Assembly: GCA_903848645.1 (NCBI GenBank)
Contig: CAINGU010000041.1
Span: 62,001 to 126,000, forward strand
DNA length: 64,000 bases
Direction: 5' to 3'
DNA from: an uncultured cyanobacterium
Lineage (GTDB): Bacteria > Cyanobacteriota > Cyanobacteriia > Cyanobacteriales > Nostocaceae
This document shows, in pieces, positions 11,966-21,453 of the stretch (position 1 is the stretch's first letter; every line of letters begins with the position of its first letter). The notes beneath the pieces are model-generated. The model did no database searches. It was not told the DNA's origin and saw only the letters and a program-made list of their open reading frames with translations. A program made the position numbers and the translations under genes.

Positions 11966-12178
11966 AAATATAATATAAACCTAACCCTCCAACCCCCTTC
12001 CCTACCTCTCCCTAACCCTCTCCTCAGAGGAGAGGGAAGCGGAAAGACTTTTGTTAGCTGGAAGGGGGAGTCAAAGCCTCTCCAGTATTAAGAGTTATTC
12101 CTTTTCCCTCTCCTTGTAGGAGAGGGTTAGGGAGAGGTAGGGGAGAGGTTTACCAGAGAGGTTTTATATTTAATTGTG
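11966..12178. repeat. Inverted-repeat, MITE-like intergenic element
   Basis: CCTACCTCTCCCTAACCCTCTCCTCAGAGGAGAGGG ... CCCTCTCCTTGTAGGAGAGGGTTAGGGAGAGGTAGGGG; AATATAAACC / GGTTTTATATT ends. Confidence 0.7.
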
Positions 12179-12211
12179 CCAAGCTACTTATAAATGAAAA
12201 TTATAGCGAAA

Positions 12212-13168
12212 TTAGGCGCTCACACTTGATGCAATTTCTCGTCTGCGAGGGATATCATAAACCATAAAATCATGAGCCATGATTGTTTTAGGAAAAATGG
12301 CTTTTGCTTCTTTGAGTAAGTCTTTTAATTCAATAGTATTTCCGGGAGCATAACGGGGGCTAAAATGTGTCATAATTAGTTTACGAACTCCTGCACCATA
12401 AGCTGTTTGTGCTGCCATTGTGGTTGTGGAATGTAATCTTTGAAAAGCCATTTCTGAATCTTGATGAGCAAAAGTGGCTTCATGAATTAAGACATCTGCG
12501 TCTTGTGCTAATTGCACTGCACCATCACAATAAACCGTATCTGTACAATAGGCAATTTTCCGGCCAATTTCTATTGGCCCACATAATTCAGCACCATCAA
12601 TTACTCTTCCGTCTTCCAGGGTGACTGTTTCCCCGCGCTTGAGCTTTCCGTAAATGGGGCCTGAAGGAATTTCTAAGGCTTTAGCTTTGTCTATATCAAA
12701 GCGTCCGGTTCTGTCTTTTTCCGCTACTCGGTAGCCGAAGGCAGGAATACGGTGATGTAAAAGACCACAGCTAACTGTAAATTCATCATCTTCATAAATT
12801 ACCCCTGGCTGAACAGTATGCACTTTAATGGGGTAAGAAAAATGGGTATGGGAGTAACGAGAAGCGGCTTGTAGGTATTCATTTAAACCTGATGGACCAT
12901 AGATATCAATTTTGTCTACATTACCTGCTAAACCGCAACTGGCAAGCAATCCCATTAAGCCAAAAATATGATCACCGTGCATATGGGTGACAAAAATTCG
13001 GGATAGCTGGCTAATTTTTAAGTCACTCCGCAAAATTTGATGCTGAGTTCCTTCTCCACAGTCGAATAACCACAATTCTGCCCGTTGTGGCAACCTCAGT
13101 GCCACGCTGGAGACATTGCGTGATCTTGTAGGTACACCGGAACTCGTCCCTAAAAATGTAATCTGCAC
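12212..13168 (-). CDS. rnz: Ribonuclease Z
   Basis: FLGTSSGVPTRSRNVSSVAL, THMHGDHIFGLMGLL, THFSPRY. Confidence 0.94.
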   Translation of the reverse strand: MQITFLGTSSGVPTRSRNVSSVALRLPQRAELWLFDCGEGTQHQILRSDLKISQLSRIFVTHMHGDHIFGLMGLLASCGLAGNVDKIDIYGPSGLNEYLQAASRYSHTHFSYPIKVHTVQPGVIYEDDEFTVSCGLLHHRIPAFGYRVAEKDRTGRFDIDKAKALEIPSGPIYGKLKRGETVTLEDGRVIDGAELCGPIEIGRKIAYCTDTVYCDGAVQLAQDADVLIHEATFAHQDSEMAFQRLHSTTTMAAQTAYGAGVRKLIMTHFSPRYAPGNTIELKDLLKEAKAIFPKTIMAHDFMVYDIPRRREIASSVSA

Positions 13169-13259
13169 GGCGTTTTTCGGCTTTCCTTTTGCTCAATATA
13201 ATCCTTCTTTCTCTATCTTGGCACAGTATTGGCACAGTCAGCTAGTTGAGACAAAATGA

Positions 13260-14195
13260 TTAGCGGGCAAGATGCCCGCACCACAAAGAAATTTTGGGTA
13301 TTTTTTGCCACCAAAAAGAATTTGCTAAAGGCCAAGATAACTCACAAAGAGTACCTTGAGGATAAAGAGAAACGCGCCTAAATTTACCTTTGATTTGTTG
13401 GGCTAAATTTTTAAATTGTTTTGTTCCCCAGCCTTCTCTTGATGAGTGAATTCCTAAACCATTATCTATAATGCTCAAAGTGTAAATCCCTGCATTTGCT
13501 GAATAAGTAACTTGTAGACAGGTAATTTCTGTGGCGTGTTTACCAACATTACATAAGGCTTCTTCTAAAAATCGGCAAAGTCCTCGTTTATTTTCAATAC
13601 TTAAATTGCTTTCATGGATAGTTTCAAAGTTGTGAATTTTTACTTTTAGGGTTTTAAAGCAGGGAAAATCTCTTTCTAAGGTGTAGCTATAAACTTGATA
13701 GAGAAGTTCATGTAAAGGGTTTCGCAAATCTATGACTACATTATTTCCTAGATAAAGGCTAGTATCTTGATTAAGAGTTTCTTGTTGCCAAAATTCATAC
13801 ATTCCTCGTAACTCTTGGTTCAATTCTTCAAGTTCTTTTTCTATTAAAGGTAATAATTTATTAATTGGTAAATCTTGCCCTTTCACTAGCTTTAAAACTT
13901 TAGCTAAATTTTGTAAAGGACCATTATGAATTGTTTCAAATGTAGTTTCAATCATGGTTTGGCGAGCTTGAATCCCAGATTTAATGGTTTGATTATATTG
14001 ATATAAAGACATGAGACTGATGCCATTTACAACTACAACAAAAATTGCTGGTACTAAAGAAACTGACCAACCCCAAGTTAACAAAAAATGACTAATCAAT
14101 ACTAAACTAAAAATAGTAATGATAATTTCTGATAACTTTCCTACAGAAATAAAATCAATTTCTGTTTGTAGCTTTTTCCAAAATTGAGTTTGCAT
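13260..14195 (-). CDS. Membrane sensor histidine kinase, NarX/DesK (HPK7)-like
   Basis: N-terminal TM segments; phosphoacceptor-like ETIHNGPLQNL; N box EEALCNVGKHA; G box IDNGLGI. Confidence 0.85.
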   Translation of the reverse strand: MQTQFWKKLQTEIDFISVGKLSEIIITIFSLVLISHFLLTWGWSVSLVPAIFVVVVNGISLMSLYQYNQTIKSGIQARQTMIETTFETIHNGPLQNLAKVLKLVKGQDLPINKLLPLIEKELEELNQELRGMYEFWQQETLNQDTSLYLGNNVVIDLRNPLHELLYQVYSYTLERDFPCFKTLKVKIHNFETIHESNLSIENKRGLCRFLEEALCNVGKHATEITCLQVTYSANAGIYTLSIIDNGLGIHSSREGWGTKQFKNLAQQIKGKFRRVSLYPQGTLCELSWPLANSFWWQKIPKISLWCGHLAR

Positions 14196-14271
14196 AAGCT
14201 TTTATTCCAGTCTCAAAACTTTAATTATGGAAAACACATTATGAATTTTACTAACTTTATTTGTTAGTTAA

Positions 14272-14967
14272 TTAATCAATTAATCCTTCGGCTCTAGCTT
14301 TCATTTCCGTTTGAATGCGGATGTTTTTACCTTCTTCTGGGTAAATATTTAAAGCGTCTTGTAATTTAGTCCAATAATGACGCACCATGCGTTCAGATAT
14401 ACACATATTTTTAGCAATTACTTTATCTTGTAATCCTTCTTCAAAGGCTAGGTTCAGCACTTTCAACCACTCTGGTTTTACCTCTAAACCTGAGTGTATT
14501 CCTTTAATATCTTTTGTGTGAGTTAATCCCTGTAATGCCCAATTAACTCTAGTTAACATTTCTTGGGTAGAAAGACTTTTATCAGCGACAGTAAAACCTC
14601 CTTTATGATTATCAATATAAGGACGAATACGTACTAATGTTTTCACATGGGCGCTTTGAATAACAATATTCAAATGGGAATAATTTTCTATCAAAACCTT
14701 AATCAGTTGAATACCTGTATCAACTCGCGCTGTCATTCCCAGTTTTTCTGGTATGGAAAGATCCATAATTAGTAAATCAGGTTGACAGCTAGTAACTTGG
14801 TCAAAAGCATGACTAGCATTTGTTGCAGTATTAAATTCAGCACTAGGATAGTTTTTTTTGAGTATTTCAACTGTTCCATTTAAAACTGATTCATGATCAT
14901 CAATTACGATGAATTTTAAAATTGATTTTTCTGATGAAACTTGTTGCATATCTAATAATTTTCCCAA
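14272..14967 (-). CDS. Response regulator, NarL/LuxR-like
   Basis: VIDDHESVLNG receiver, DLLIMDLSIP; C-terminal HTH DKVIAKNMCISERMVRHYWTKLQDALNI. Confidence 0.87.
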   Translation of the reverse strand: MGKLLDMQQVSSEKSILKFIVIDDHESVLNGTVEILKKNYPSAEFNTATNASHAFDQVTSCQPDLLIMDLSIPEKLGMTARVDTGIQLIKVLIENYSHLNIVIQSAHVKTLVRIRPYIDNHKGGFTVADKSLSTQEMLTRVNWALQGLTHTKDIKGIHSGLEVKPEWLKVLNLAFEEGLQDKVIAKNMCISERMVRHYWTKLQDALNIYPEEGKNIRIQTEMKARAEGLID

Positions 14968-15219
14968 TAGTTACACACCTGATCAATTTTGATTACCATC
15001 TACTATATTAATGAGTTTTTACTAGATTCTATTACTTATAATTTATCACTTATGGGGGGTTTTACCCCTCACCCCTAAAAAAAATGTCAAAAATGCTAAA
15101 ATTACTAGGTTGATGTATAACCATAAAAATTCTCTTTATTTAAAGCTAATTTAGTTTTTATAAGAGTTTTAACGGATATCTTACTTATTAAGATCCGAGT
15201 CATTAAGTAATGAAAAATA

Positions 15220-15867
15220 CTACCAATAAAAGTGCCAAATTGACATAAGATTCTTGTTAAAGTAGGAGCATTTACCTGATATTAAGAATTTAAAGCTATC
15301 GTAAAGATATTCTAATTCTGGTAAATGGGAATAAAAAATCAAAGTAGAGATATCAGGATAAGAAATTTTTACAGTTAATAACCCTATAGTTCCTATTTGT
15401 TTAAGAGTAATATGAATATAAATAGGGAGTAACATTTCTGTTTCTGGTAAAGTTATTCTCAGTAATTCTTCTAAACTTCTGACAATGATCCAACTCCGTT
15501 TAGGCTCTTCAATTCGCCAGTAAACTGGCATATTAATCTGAAAATCTAGATCAGGATGGGAGTTAATCCAAGGTTCTAATAAACACTCAATAGATAAAGG
15601 TAAGCTATCTTGAATAGATATTGGACATAAGCTATCACTTAATTGGACTAAAGAGTGATGCAATTTATCAATTTTTTTGATATATGCTGGAATTTCCGTC
15701 ACTGATAAACTCAGGTTATCTATAGTTAATAAATCTAGATTCCGCCGAATTGTAAAACATTCTTGTAATAAGTCATCACGGATTTTTTCAGATTCCAGAA
15801 ATAATTTCAGAAATTCTCTATAAAACCACCATTGTAATGCTTGTTTAGTTCTTTGCTCAGATGTCAT
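15220..15867 (-). CDS. Hypothetical protein in peptide-export cluster; possible degenerate kinase-like protein
   Basis: Intact ORF (MTSEQRTKQALQWWFYREF) co-directional with the RR/HK and exporter; no obvious catalytic boxes. Confidence 0.6.
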   Translation of the reverse strand: MTSEQRTKQALQWWFYREFLKLFLESEKIRDDLLQECFTIRRNLDLLTIDNLSLSVTEIPAYIKKIDKLHHSLVQLSDSLCPISIQDSLPLSIECLLEPWINSHPDLDFQINMPVYWRIEEPKRSWIIVRSLEELLRITLPETEMLLPIYIHITLKQIGTIGLLTVKISYPDISTLIFYSHLPELEYLYDSFKFLISGKCSYFNKNLMSIWHFYW

Positions 15868-15923
15868 AAACGATATCATGGTTATGACTTAAATAAATTA
15901 GATATATGTCTTCTCTCAAGCTT

Positions 15924-15950
15924 ATAGAGACATTCCGGGGAACGTCTCTA
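15924..15950. terminator. Hairpin between the HlyD gene and the downstream ORF (possible terminator/attenuator or dispersed repeat)
   Basis: TAGAGACATTCCGGGGAACGTCTCTA stem-loop. Confidence 0.45.
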
Positions 15951-15987
15951 CTTTTTACCAGATATCTATTTAAGATCAAATTAATAA

Positions 15988-17403
15988 TCATAAATCAGCA
16001 ATTAATCTGGCTTTTCTCAACATAAATTTTAATGCGGTTTCTTCTCTAGAAATAATTTCGGCTGTAGCGTTCATTCCTGATTGGAGTAGACACTGATGAT
16101 GATTATTTCCAAATGAACTGCTTTCGGGTTTAATTGTGGCTTCAAAGTAGCTAATACCAGGAGAAGTTGTAGTAGTTGTATCTTTGCTTTGAGGTGTAAT
16201 TGCATCTGGAGCAATGGTTTTAACAATTCCCTTTGCAGTTCCATAATCAGGATATGGACAAGCATCAACACGAAGTTGTACGTTTTGCCCAATTGCAACT
16301 TTGTTAATTTCTGCCGTGGGAATCATGGTTTTAATTACTAAAGAAGCATTATCAGGGACAACCTCAGCAATAGATTCACCAGCGCGGATAAATTGACCAG
16401 AATTTCGTAAATTTAGTTTAAAAATAATGCCGTTACTCGTAGCAATAATCATACTACTTTTACGCTGAGTTTCTAGTTGTTGAAGTTCTTTTTGTGATTG
16501 TTTTATTTGAGTTTGTATTTCTACCAATCGCTGAATCAAGACTTCTTTTTCTTTATTTAGAGCCGCTATATTAGCTTCACCTTTAGCAGTTTCTTGAGCA
16601 ATACGTTCTTGTGCCATTTTTACCATTGCTGTAGTAGGATTAACCGCAGCTTTATTTGATTTCAGTTTTATTTTAGCGATGTCAACAGCTTTTTTTGCCG
16701 ATTTTAGTGTTAAGGTTGTCTGTTTGACAACTAACTGTTTTTCCTGAAATTCTCGGTTGCCAACTGCACCAACTTTTGACAACTGTTCATAACGATCTCG
16801 ATCTAGTTTGGCAAATTCTAAATCAGCTTCAGCCTTGTCTAAACCTACTAATTCTTTTTGAATATTTACCTCCGCTGTCTTTAATTCACTTTCAGTATTA
16901 ATTTTTCGCTCTTGATATTCTCTTTCAGTTCTTAATAAATCTTCTTTAGCAGAAGTCACAATTCTTTCTATTACTCTTTTTTCAGCCATAATTTGATTGT
17001 TTAAAGTTCGGTTTTGAGCATAGATTTGGACTATTTGCAATCTATTTTGTTTAATATTTTCTTCTAATTGACTTTTTTTAATTAGCAATTGTTCTGTATC
17101 TAAAATGGCGATTACTTCCCCTAATTTAACAATTTGATTTTCTTTGACTAAGATATTTTTAACTGTCCCTTCTATCTTCGATTGCACCACGCGAGTTTCA
17201 CCTATGGGACGAATAATAGCAGCAGCTTTGACGGTGACATTATATTTCACCCATGAAGATAAATAAATGCTAGTAATAACAGTGCCAATGAGAAATAACC
17301 CCGCTAAGGATGTCCAACGACTTATAGGTGGCAGTGAATTATCATTTTCAATTAGAGAATTGATTTCTTGATTATGAGTGTAAAGCATAATTGTCAACAG
17401 CAA
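15988..17403 (-). CDS. HlyD-family membrane fusion protein (peptide secretion adaptor)
   Basis: Single N-terminal TM, AAIIRPIGETRVVQSKIEGTVKNILVKENQIVKLGEVIAILD, long coiled coil, C-terminal barrel. Confidence 0.9.
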   Translation of the reverse strand: MLLTIMLYTHNQEINSLIENDNSLPPISRWTSLAGLFLIGTVITSIYLSSWVKYNVTVKAAAIIRPIGETRVVQSKIEGTVKNILVKENQIVKLGEVIAILDTEQLLIKKSQLEENIKQNRLQIVQIYAQNRTLNNQIMAEKRVIERIVTSAKEDLLRTEREYQERKINTESELKTAEVNIQKELVGLDKAEADLEFAKLDRDRYEQLSKVGAVGNREFQEKQLVVKQTTLTLKSAKKAVDIAKIKLKSNKAAVNPTTAMVKMAQERIAQETAKGEANIAALNKEKEVLIQRLVEIQTQIKQSQKELQQLETQRKSSMIIATSNGIIFKLNLRNSGQFIRAGESIAEVVPDNASLVIKTMIPTAEINKVAIGQNVQLRVDACPYPDYGTAKGIVKTIAPDAITPQSKDTTTTTSPGISYFEATIKPESSSFGNNHHQCLLQSGMNATAEIISREETALKFMLRKARLIADL

Positions 17404-17416
17404 TAAACAATAATAA

Positions 17417-19567
17417 CTAAGGAATTACAAAATCTAAATGATCTCCGGGTTTACTTCGCAAATCTGCCAAAGAACCTTGTGATTTCAACTTACCTTGATC
17501 TATCAAAACAATCCAGTCAGCACGATTAATTACTTGAGGACGGTGAGTAATTAAAATTGTTGTTTTCCCTTGACGATGTTTAAATAATTGGTCTAAAACT
17601 TGGGCTTCACTAACTGGATCAAGTCCCCCAGTAGATTCATCTAAAATCAGAATTGGTGGATCTGTCACAATGGCTCTAGCTATTGCTAATCTTTGCCTTT
17701 GTCCACCAGAAATATTAGCACCAAATTCACCTAAAATAGTTTGATATTTTTCAGGAAGTTTACTGATAAATTCATCAGCACCAGCAATTTGACAAGCTTG
17801 AACAATCTGCTCAAAGGTAATATAAGGTGATCCTAATTGGAAGTTTTCTATAATAGAACGATTCCAAAAATGAGCATCTTGGGGAACAAGTATAACCTGT
17901 TGACGCAGCGATTCTAAGGAAAGGTCTTGGAGGTTATAAAGCCCAATCCGTATATTACCAGATTGGAGTTGATATAAACCAGAAATCAATTTAGCTAAGG
18001 TGCTTTTACCACAGCCAGATTTACCAATTAGAGCAATATTTTTACCTCCAGGAATGGTTAAAGAAAAATCTTCTAATAAGTCAATTCTCCCAGGATAATG
18101 AAAGTTAACATTGGTGCAAATAATATCAGCATTACTGGAGATTTGAGCAAAGGGTTTTCTACTATTATCTTCCTCTTCTGGAGTGGCATCAATAACTTCT
18201 GTGAGTCTTCGGGTAGCAGTTTTCGCACGAGTAAATTCATCAACAAAATGAATAACTGTACTAATTAAACCTAGAAAATTACTATTCATTGAATTAAAAG
18301 CTAGTAGTTGTCCAATACTCAAGTTTTCAGAGGGGTTAATTACTAAATAACCACCAAACCAGAGTAAAGTTACACTACCAATACCAGAAACAAAGCCAGA
18401 AAATGTATTATTAATAATCGCAATTTGCATGGTGCGAAATGTCAGTCCAGCTAGACGATTAAAGCGACTTTCTAATTCATCCCAAAATTGTCTACCTGAT
18501 GCAGTTGTTTTGAGAGTTAATGCCCCTTTAAAGGTTTCGACTAAAACCCCTTGTGTTTCGGCTTCTGTGACTAAAAGCTCATTGGTTTTTTGCTGTAATG
18601 TGGGCTGAAAAACAAAGGTAGATATGGTCATTACCACAGCAATTACTAAAGCCGCTGAGGTAAGTTTCCAACTATAAAAAAACATTAAAAATAAGGAAAT
18701 TATCGCAATAAAAAATTGACTTGGCAACCCAACAATAACTTGAGCAACTAATTGATTAATTTGGTCAATATCTCGCAGCCGACTGACAACTTCACCACTG
18801 CGACGAGTTTCATAATAAGTTAATGGTAAACGCAGAATTTGCCGCCCAAATTCCAGGACTAAACCTAATTGCAGTCGTTGGGCAAAATGAGCAATTAAGT
18901 TAGACTGGACAAAGGAGAGGCTACTAGAAATAATATTCATAACTACTACAGAAATTACTACAGTAGTCAATAATTTTGTATCACCTCTCACTAATACATC
19001 ATCGGTGAGAATTTGCAGCAAAAAAGGAGAAGCTAAAGACAGCAAACCCAATACCAAATTGAGCGGTAAAGCTTGGAATAAAATGCCGCGATAAATCCAA
19101 ATACGTTTAAAAAAACGCCAAAAACCCCCTTCCTTATCTTGCTTTTGAGAAAAAAAGCGAATAGGATCTGGTTCTACTAATAATAATAACCAATCTGTCC
19201 AAGCTGCTTCTAAATCTTGTTTAGAAAGATAACGAATACCTATTGCTGGATCTGCAATCAGAAATTTTTTACCTTTTTTACCATATAAAACAACCCAATG
19301 ATTGCCTTTCCAATGAATGATTGCTGGTAAAGGTGCTTCATTAATTTTATCTAATATTTCTGGCGAAGTTTTCACGGGATTTGCTTTAAAACCCAGGATT
19401 TCTGCGCCTCGTTTTAAACCTAATAAAGTAGTTCCAAATTGCCCCGTTCCTACAGCTTCTCGAATCCTGCTAATGGTAAAAGTTTGACCATAATGTTTGG
19501 CAATTGTAGCCAAGCAAGCTGCCCCACAATCTTCTTCGCTATGTTGTTGAACTAACTGGTATTTCAT
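17417..19567 (-). CDS. Peptidase-containing ABC transporter (C39 peptidase + TM + ATPase)
   Basis: C39 motif QQHSEEDCGAACLATIAKHYG, GNHWVVLYG; Walker A GKSGCGKST; ISGGQRQRLAIARAI; DESTGGLDP. Confidence 0.95.
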   Translation of the reverse strand: MKYQLVQQHSEEDCGAACLATIAKHYGQTFTISRIREAVGTGQFGTTLLGLKRGAEILGFKANPVKTSPEILDKINEAPLPAIIHWKGNHWVVLYGKKGKKFLIADPAIGIRYLSKQDLEAAWTDWLLLLVEPDPIRFFSQKQDKEGGFWRFFKRIWIYRGILFQALPLNLVLGLLSLASPFLLQILTDDVLVRGDTKLLTTVVISVVVMNIISSSLSFVQSNLIAHFAQRLQLGLVLEFGRQILRLPLTYYETRRSGEVVSRLRDIDQINQLVAQVIVGLPSQFFIAIISLFLMFFYSWKLTSAALVIAVVMTISTFVFQPTLQQKTNELLVTEAETQGVLVETFKGALTLKTTASGRQFWDELESRFNRLAGLTFRTMQIAIINNTFSGFVSGIGSVTLLWFGGYLVINPSENLSIGQLLAFNSMNSNFLGLISTVIHFVDEFTRAKTATRRLTEVIDATPEEEDNSRKPFAQISSNADIICTNVNFHYPGRIDLLEDFSLTIPGGKNIALIGKSGCGKSTLAKLISGLYQLQSGNIRIGLYNLQDLSLESLRQQVILVPQDAHFWNRSIIENFQLGSPYITFEQIVQACQIAGADEFISKLPEKYQTILGEFGANISGGQRQRLAIARAIVTDPPILILDESTGGLDPVSEAQVLDQLFKHRQGKTTILITHRPQVINRADWIVLIDQGKLKSQGSLADLRSKPGDHLDFVIP

Positions 19568-19923
19568 GGATAAAGCACCCTGAAGAATAAGAAGTAGGTT
19601 ATCTGGGACTAGCCTCTTTTGGATTTACAATGGAAAGATATAAATAATATATAGGTTTTGTGAAAAGTATTCAGATAACTAGATGGGGAATTTGATGTTT
19701 TAAGAAGGTCTTACTTGTCTAAAGTATCAATGTAGAAAATGAGTATTAGAAAAATATTCAATTAATAAAAGTAGTCAGCAGTCAGCAGGAGAGCAATAAA
19801 TCTCTAGCTGATAGCTGACTGACTTTAGCAATTAGTCAAATTTCAGATAAGGTTTTAGAGTCTAACTCTAATTTATTGTTTTTAACAAAGAACTAGAGAA
19901 GCTCTAAAACTCATCTTCAACTA

Positions 19924-20100
19924 CTAACCTAATGTGACACCGATAATTTGAATACTGTTAGAAGCAGTATTGAAACTATTTGTGTTTCGGTTAAAACTTT
20001 TTATGACCTTTTTCAACTCATTGTTGGAAGCAACTGTTGTTCTACCACCAGCTACGATTTCTTGTTGCTCAACAGATACTGCGGTAAATAGATTAGACAT
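19924..20100 (-). CDS. Double-glycine leader peptide precursor 1 (58 aa; absent from supplied ORF track)
   Basis: Manual translation MSNLFTAVSVEQQEIVAGG|RTTVASNNELKKVIKSFNRNTNSFNTASNSIQIIGVTLG*; RBS AAGGAG upstream. Confidence 0.85.
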   Translation of the reverse strand: MSNLFTAVSVEQQEIVAGGRTTVASNNELKKVIKSFNRNTNSFNTASNSIQIIGVTLG

Positions 20101-20256
20101 GACTGAATTCTCCTTGATTTGTATTAAGCTTGGAGTTGTTTACTGCTCGTTTGCCGTTTAACCCCTCGCTTGTTAATAGAATATCGAGAAGTCACTAGAT
20201 AATTCATTCTCATTTTCTGCAAACTTAATTACCAAATTTAGAACTAGCTATTTCCG

Positions 20257-20282
20257 AAAAATACACGCCAAGTCGGCTAAAT
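20257..20282 (-). promoter_or_regulatory. Conserved motif upstream of precursor 1
   Basis: + strand AAAAATACACGCCAAGTCGGCTAAAT; about 156 nt upstream of the start codon. Confidence 0.65.
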
Positions 20283-20383
20283 TAATTTGACAATATTTAA
20301 AGTATTAGCTAAATTCATTCCTAATAATGTCAGATAGTTAAAGAGAATAAAATAAGTTTCTATTTAATGTAAAATCTTTAACA

Positions 20384-20495
20384 CGCCTGGGAATTTATTC
20401 CCAGTCTCATAGCAAAAGTCATCTGAAGATGACTAACAATTCCCAGTTTACTTTAGTAAACTTTACTTATTATCACTGAAATTCATTTCTGGGCG
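20384..20495. repeat. Palindromic element A, copy 2
   Basis: CGCCTGGGAATTTATTCCCAG...AGTCATCTGAAGATGACT...AGTTTACTTTAGTAAACT...ATTCATTTCTGGGCG. Confidence 0.8.
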
Positions 20496-20550
20496 AGTAA
20501 GCAGCACTAAAGCAAAGACTTTAAGCAGATTAATTTAAGATAATCTTTGC

Positions 20551-20772
20551 TCAATAAAATCTGCCGCGATGGTGCTTTCTCCTAGAAGCAGATGGGTAAA
20601 TAAAGAAATTAAAAATCATATTTATGACCGTTATATTATTTTGGATCGCAATAATATTATTTTTTCCTTGAGCGTTAATATTATTAAGATCGCCAATATT
20701 CACATCTGCCACACCACCAATTATGGTTTCTTGCTGCTCAATAGGTACTGTGGTAAACAATAGATTAGACAT
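20551..20772 (-). CDS. Double-glycine leader peptide precursor 2
   Basis: MSNLLFTTVPIEQQETIIGG|VADVNIGDLNNINAQGKNN...; same leader as precursors 1 and 3. Confidence 0.82.
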   Translation of the reverse strand: MSNLLFTTVPIEQQETIIGGVADVNIGDLNNINAQGKNNIIAIQNNITVINMIFNFFIYPSASRRKHHRGRFY

Positions 20773-20949
20773 GATCTAAATTCCTCTGATTTTGAGTTAT
20801 TAATTACAGTATATTGATTTTATACTTTTCAATCTGGCTTCGGTTAATACCCTATACCTTTATTATTAGCTGTGTCATGACTAATTTACGCCAACTTAAT
20901 TACCAGGTTGGGAAAGATGTATTTCCCAATTATGTCAGCTATATTTCCT

Positions 20950-20974
20950 AAAAATACACGCCAATATGGCTAAT
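20950..20974 (-). promoter_or_regulatory. Conserved motif upstream of precursor 2
   Basis: AAAAATACACGCCAATATGGCTAAT; about 177 nt upstream of the start codon. Confidence 0.65.
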
Positions 20975-21127
20975 ATTTGTGAATAGATTAAGAATTTTAT
21001 GTTATCTTTATAAAGTTGAAAATACAAAAATCTGTAGATAATGCTAGTTACCTACAGATTTATATCTATTAGAGGATTATTGAAAAAGCAAATTAACCTA
21101 TCTAATTAATAGTTCGGATTGGATAGG

Positions 21128-21295
21128 TTAATTTATGGGATATAGCTTGTCAACAACAGTAAAAATGTCGCCCAAAATTTTAACCGTGAGCTTATTCTTG
21201 AGACTTCTTATTTGTGGTTGAGAAAAATCATTAAATCCACCAACTACGGTTTCTTGTTGCTCAACAGGTACATCATTAAACAATGTATGTGACAT
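21128..21295 (-). CDS. Double-glycine leader peptide precursor 3
   Basis: MSHTLFNDVPVEQQETVVGG|FNDFSQPQIRSLKNKLTVKILGDIFTVVDKLYPIN; ATG 21295 preceded by AAGGAG (track start 21319 is upstream). Confidence 0.82.
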   Translation of the reverse strand: MSHTLFNDVPVEQQETVVGGFNDFSQPQIRSLKNKLTVKILGDIFTVVDKLYPIN

Positions 21296-21453
21296 AGTAC
21301 AAATCTCCTTGATTTTCAATTAGTGCAAAGGTTGATTACGGCTTTTTAGCTGATCAAATCTTCACTTGCTTAAAATGGTATCTAGAAATAAATAGATAAA
21401 TCATTATTACTTTCTGCAACTTTCATTACTAGATTGAGAAATAGATATTGCCC

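Noticed and set aside
19970-20161. Plus-strand ORF of 63 aa
   Set aside because: Antisense to precursor peptide 1, whose leader and RBS are conserved with two paralogs; the plus frame has no recognisable features.
20569-20763. Plus-strand ORF of 64 aa
   Set aside because: Antisense to precursor 2; no family resemblance.
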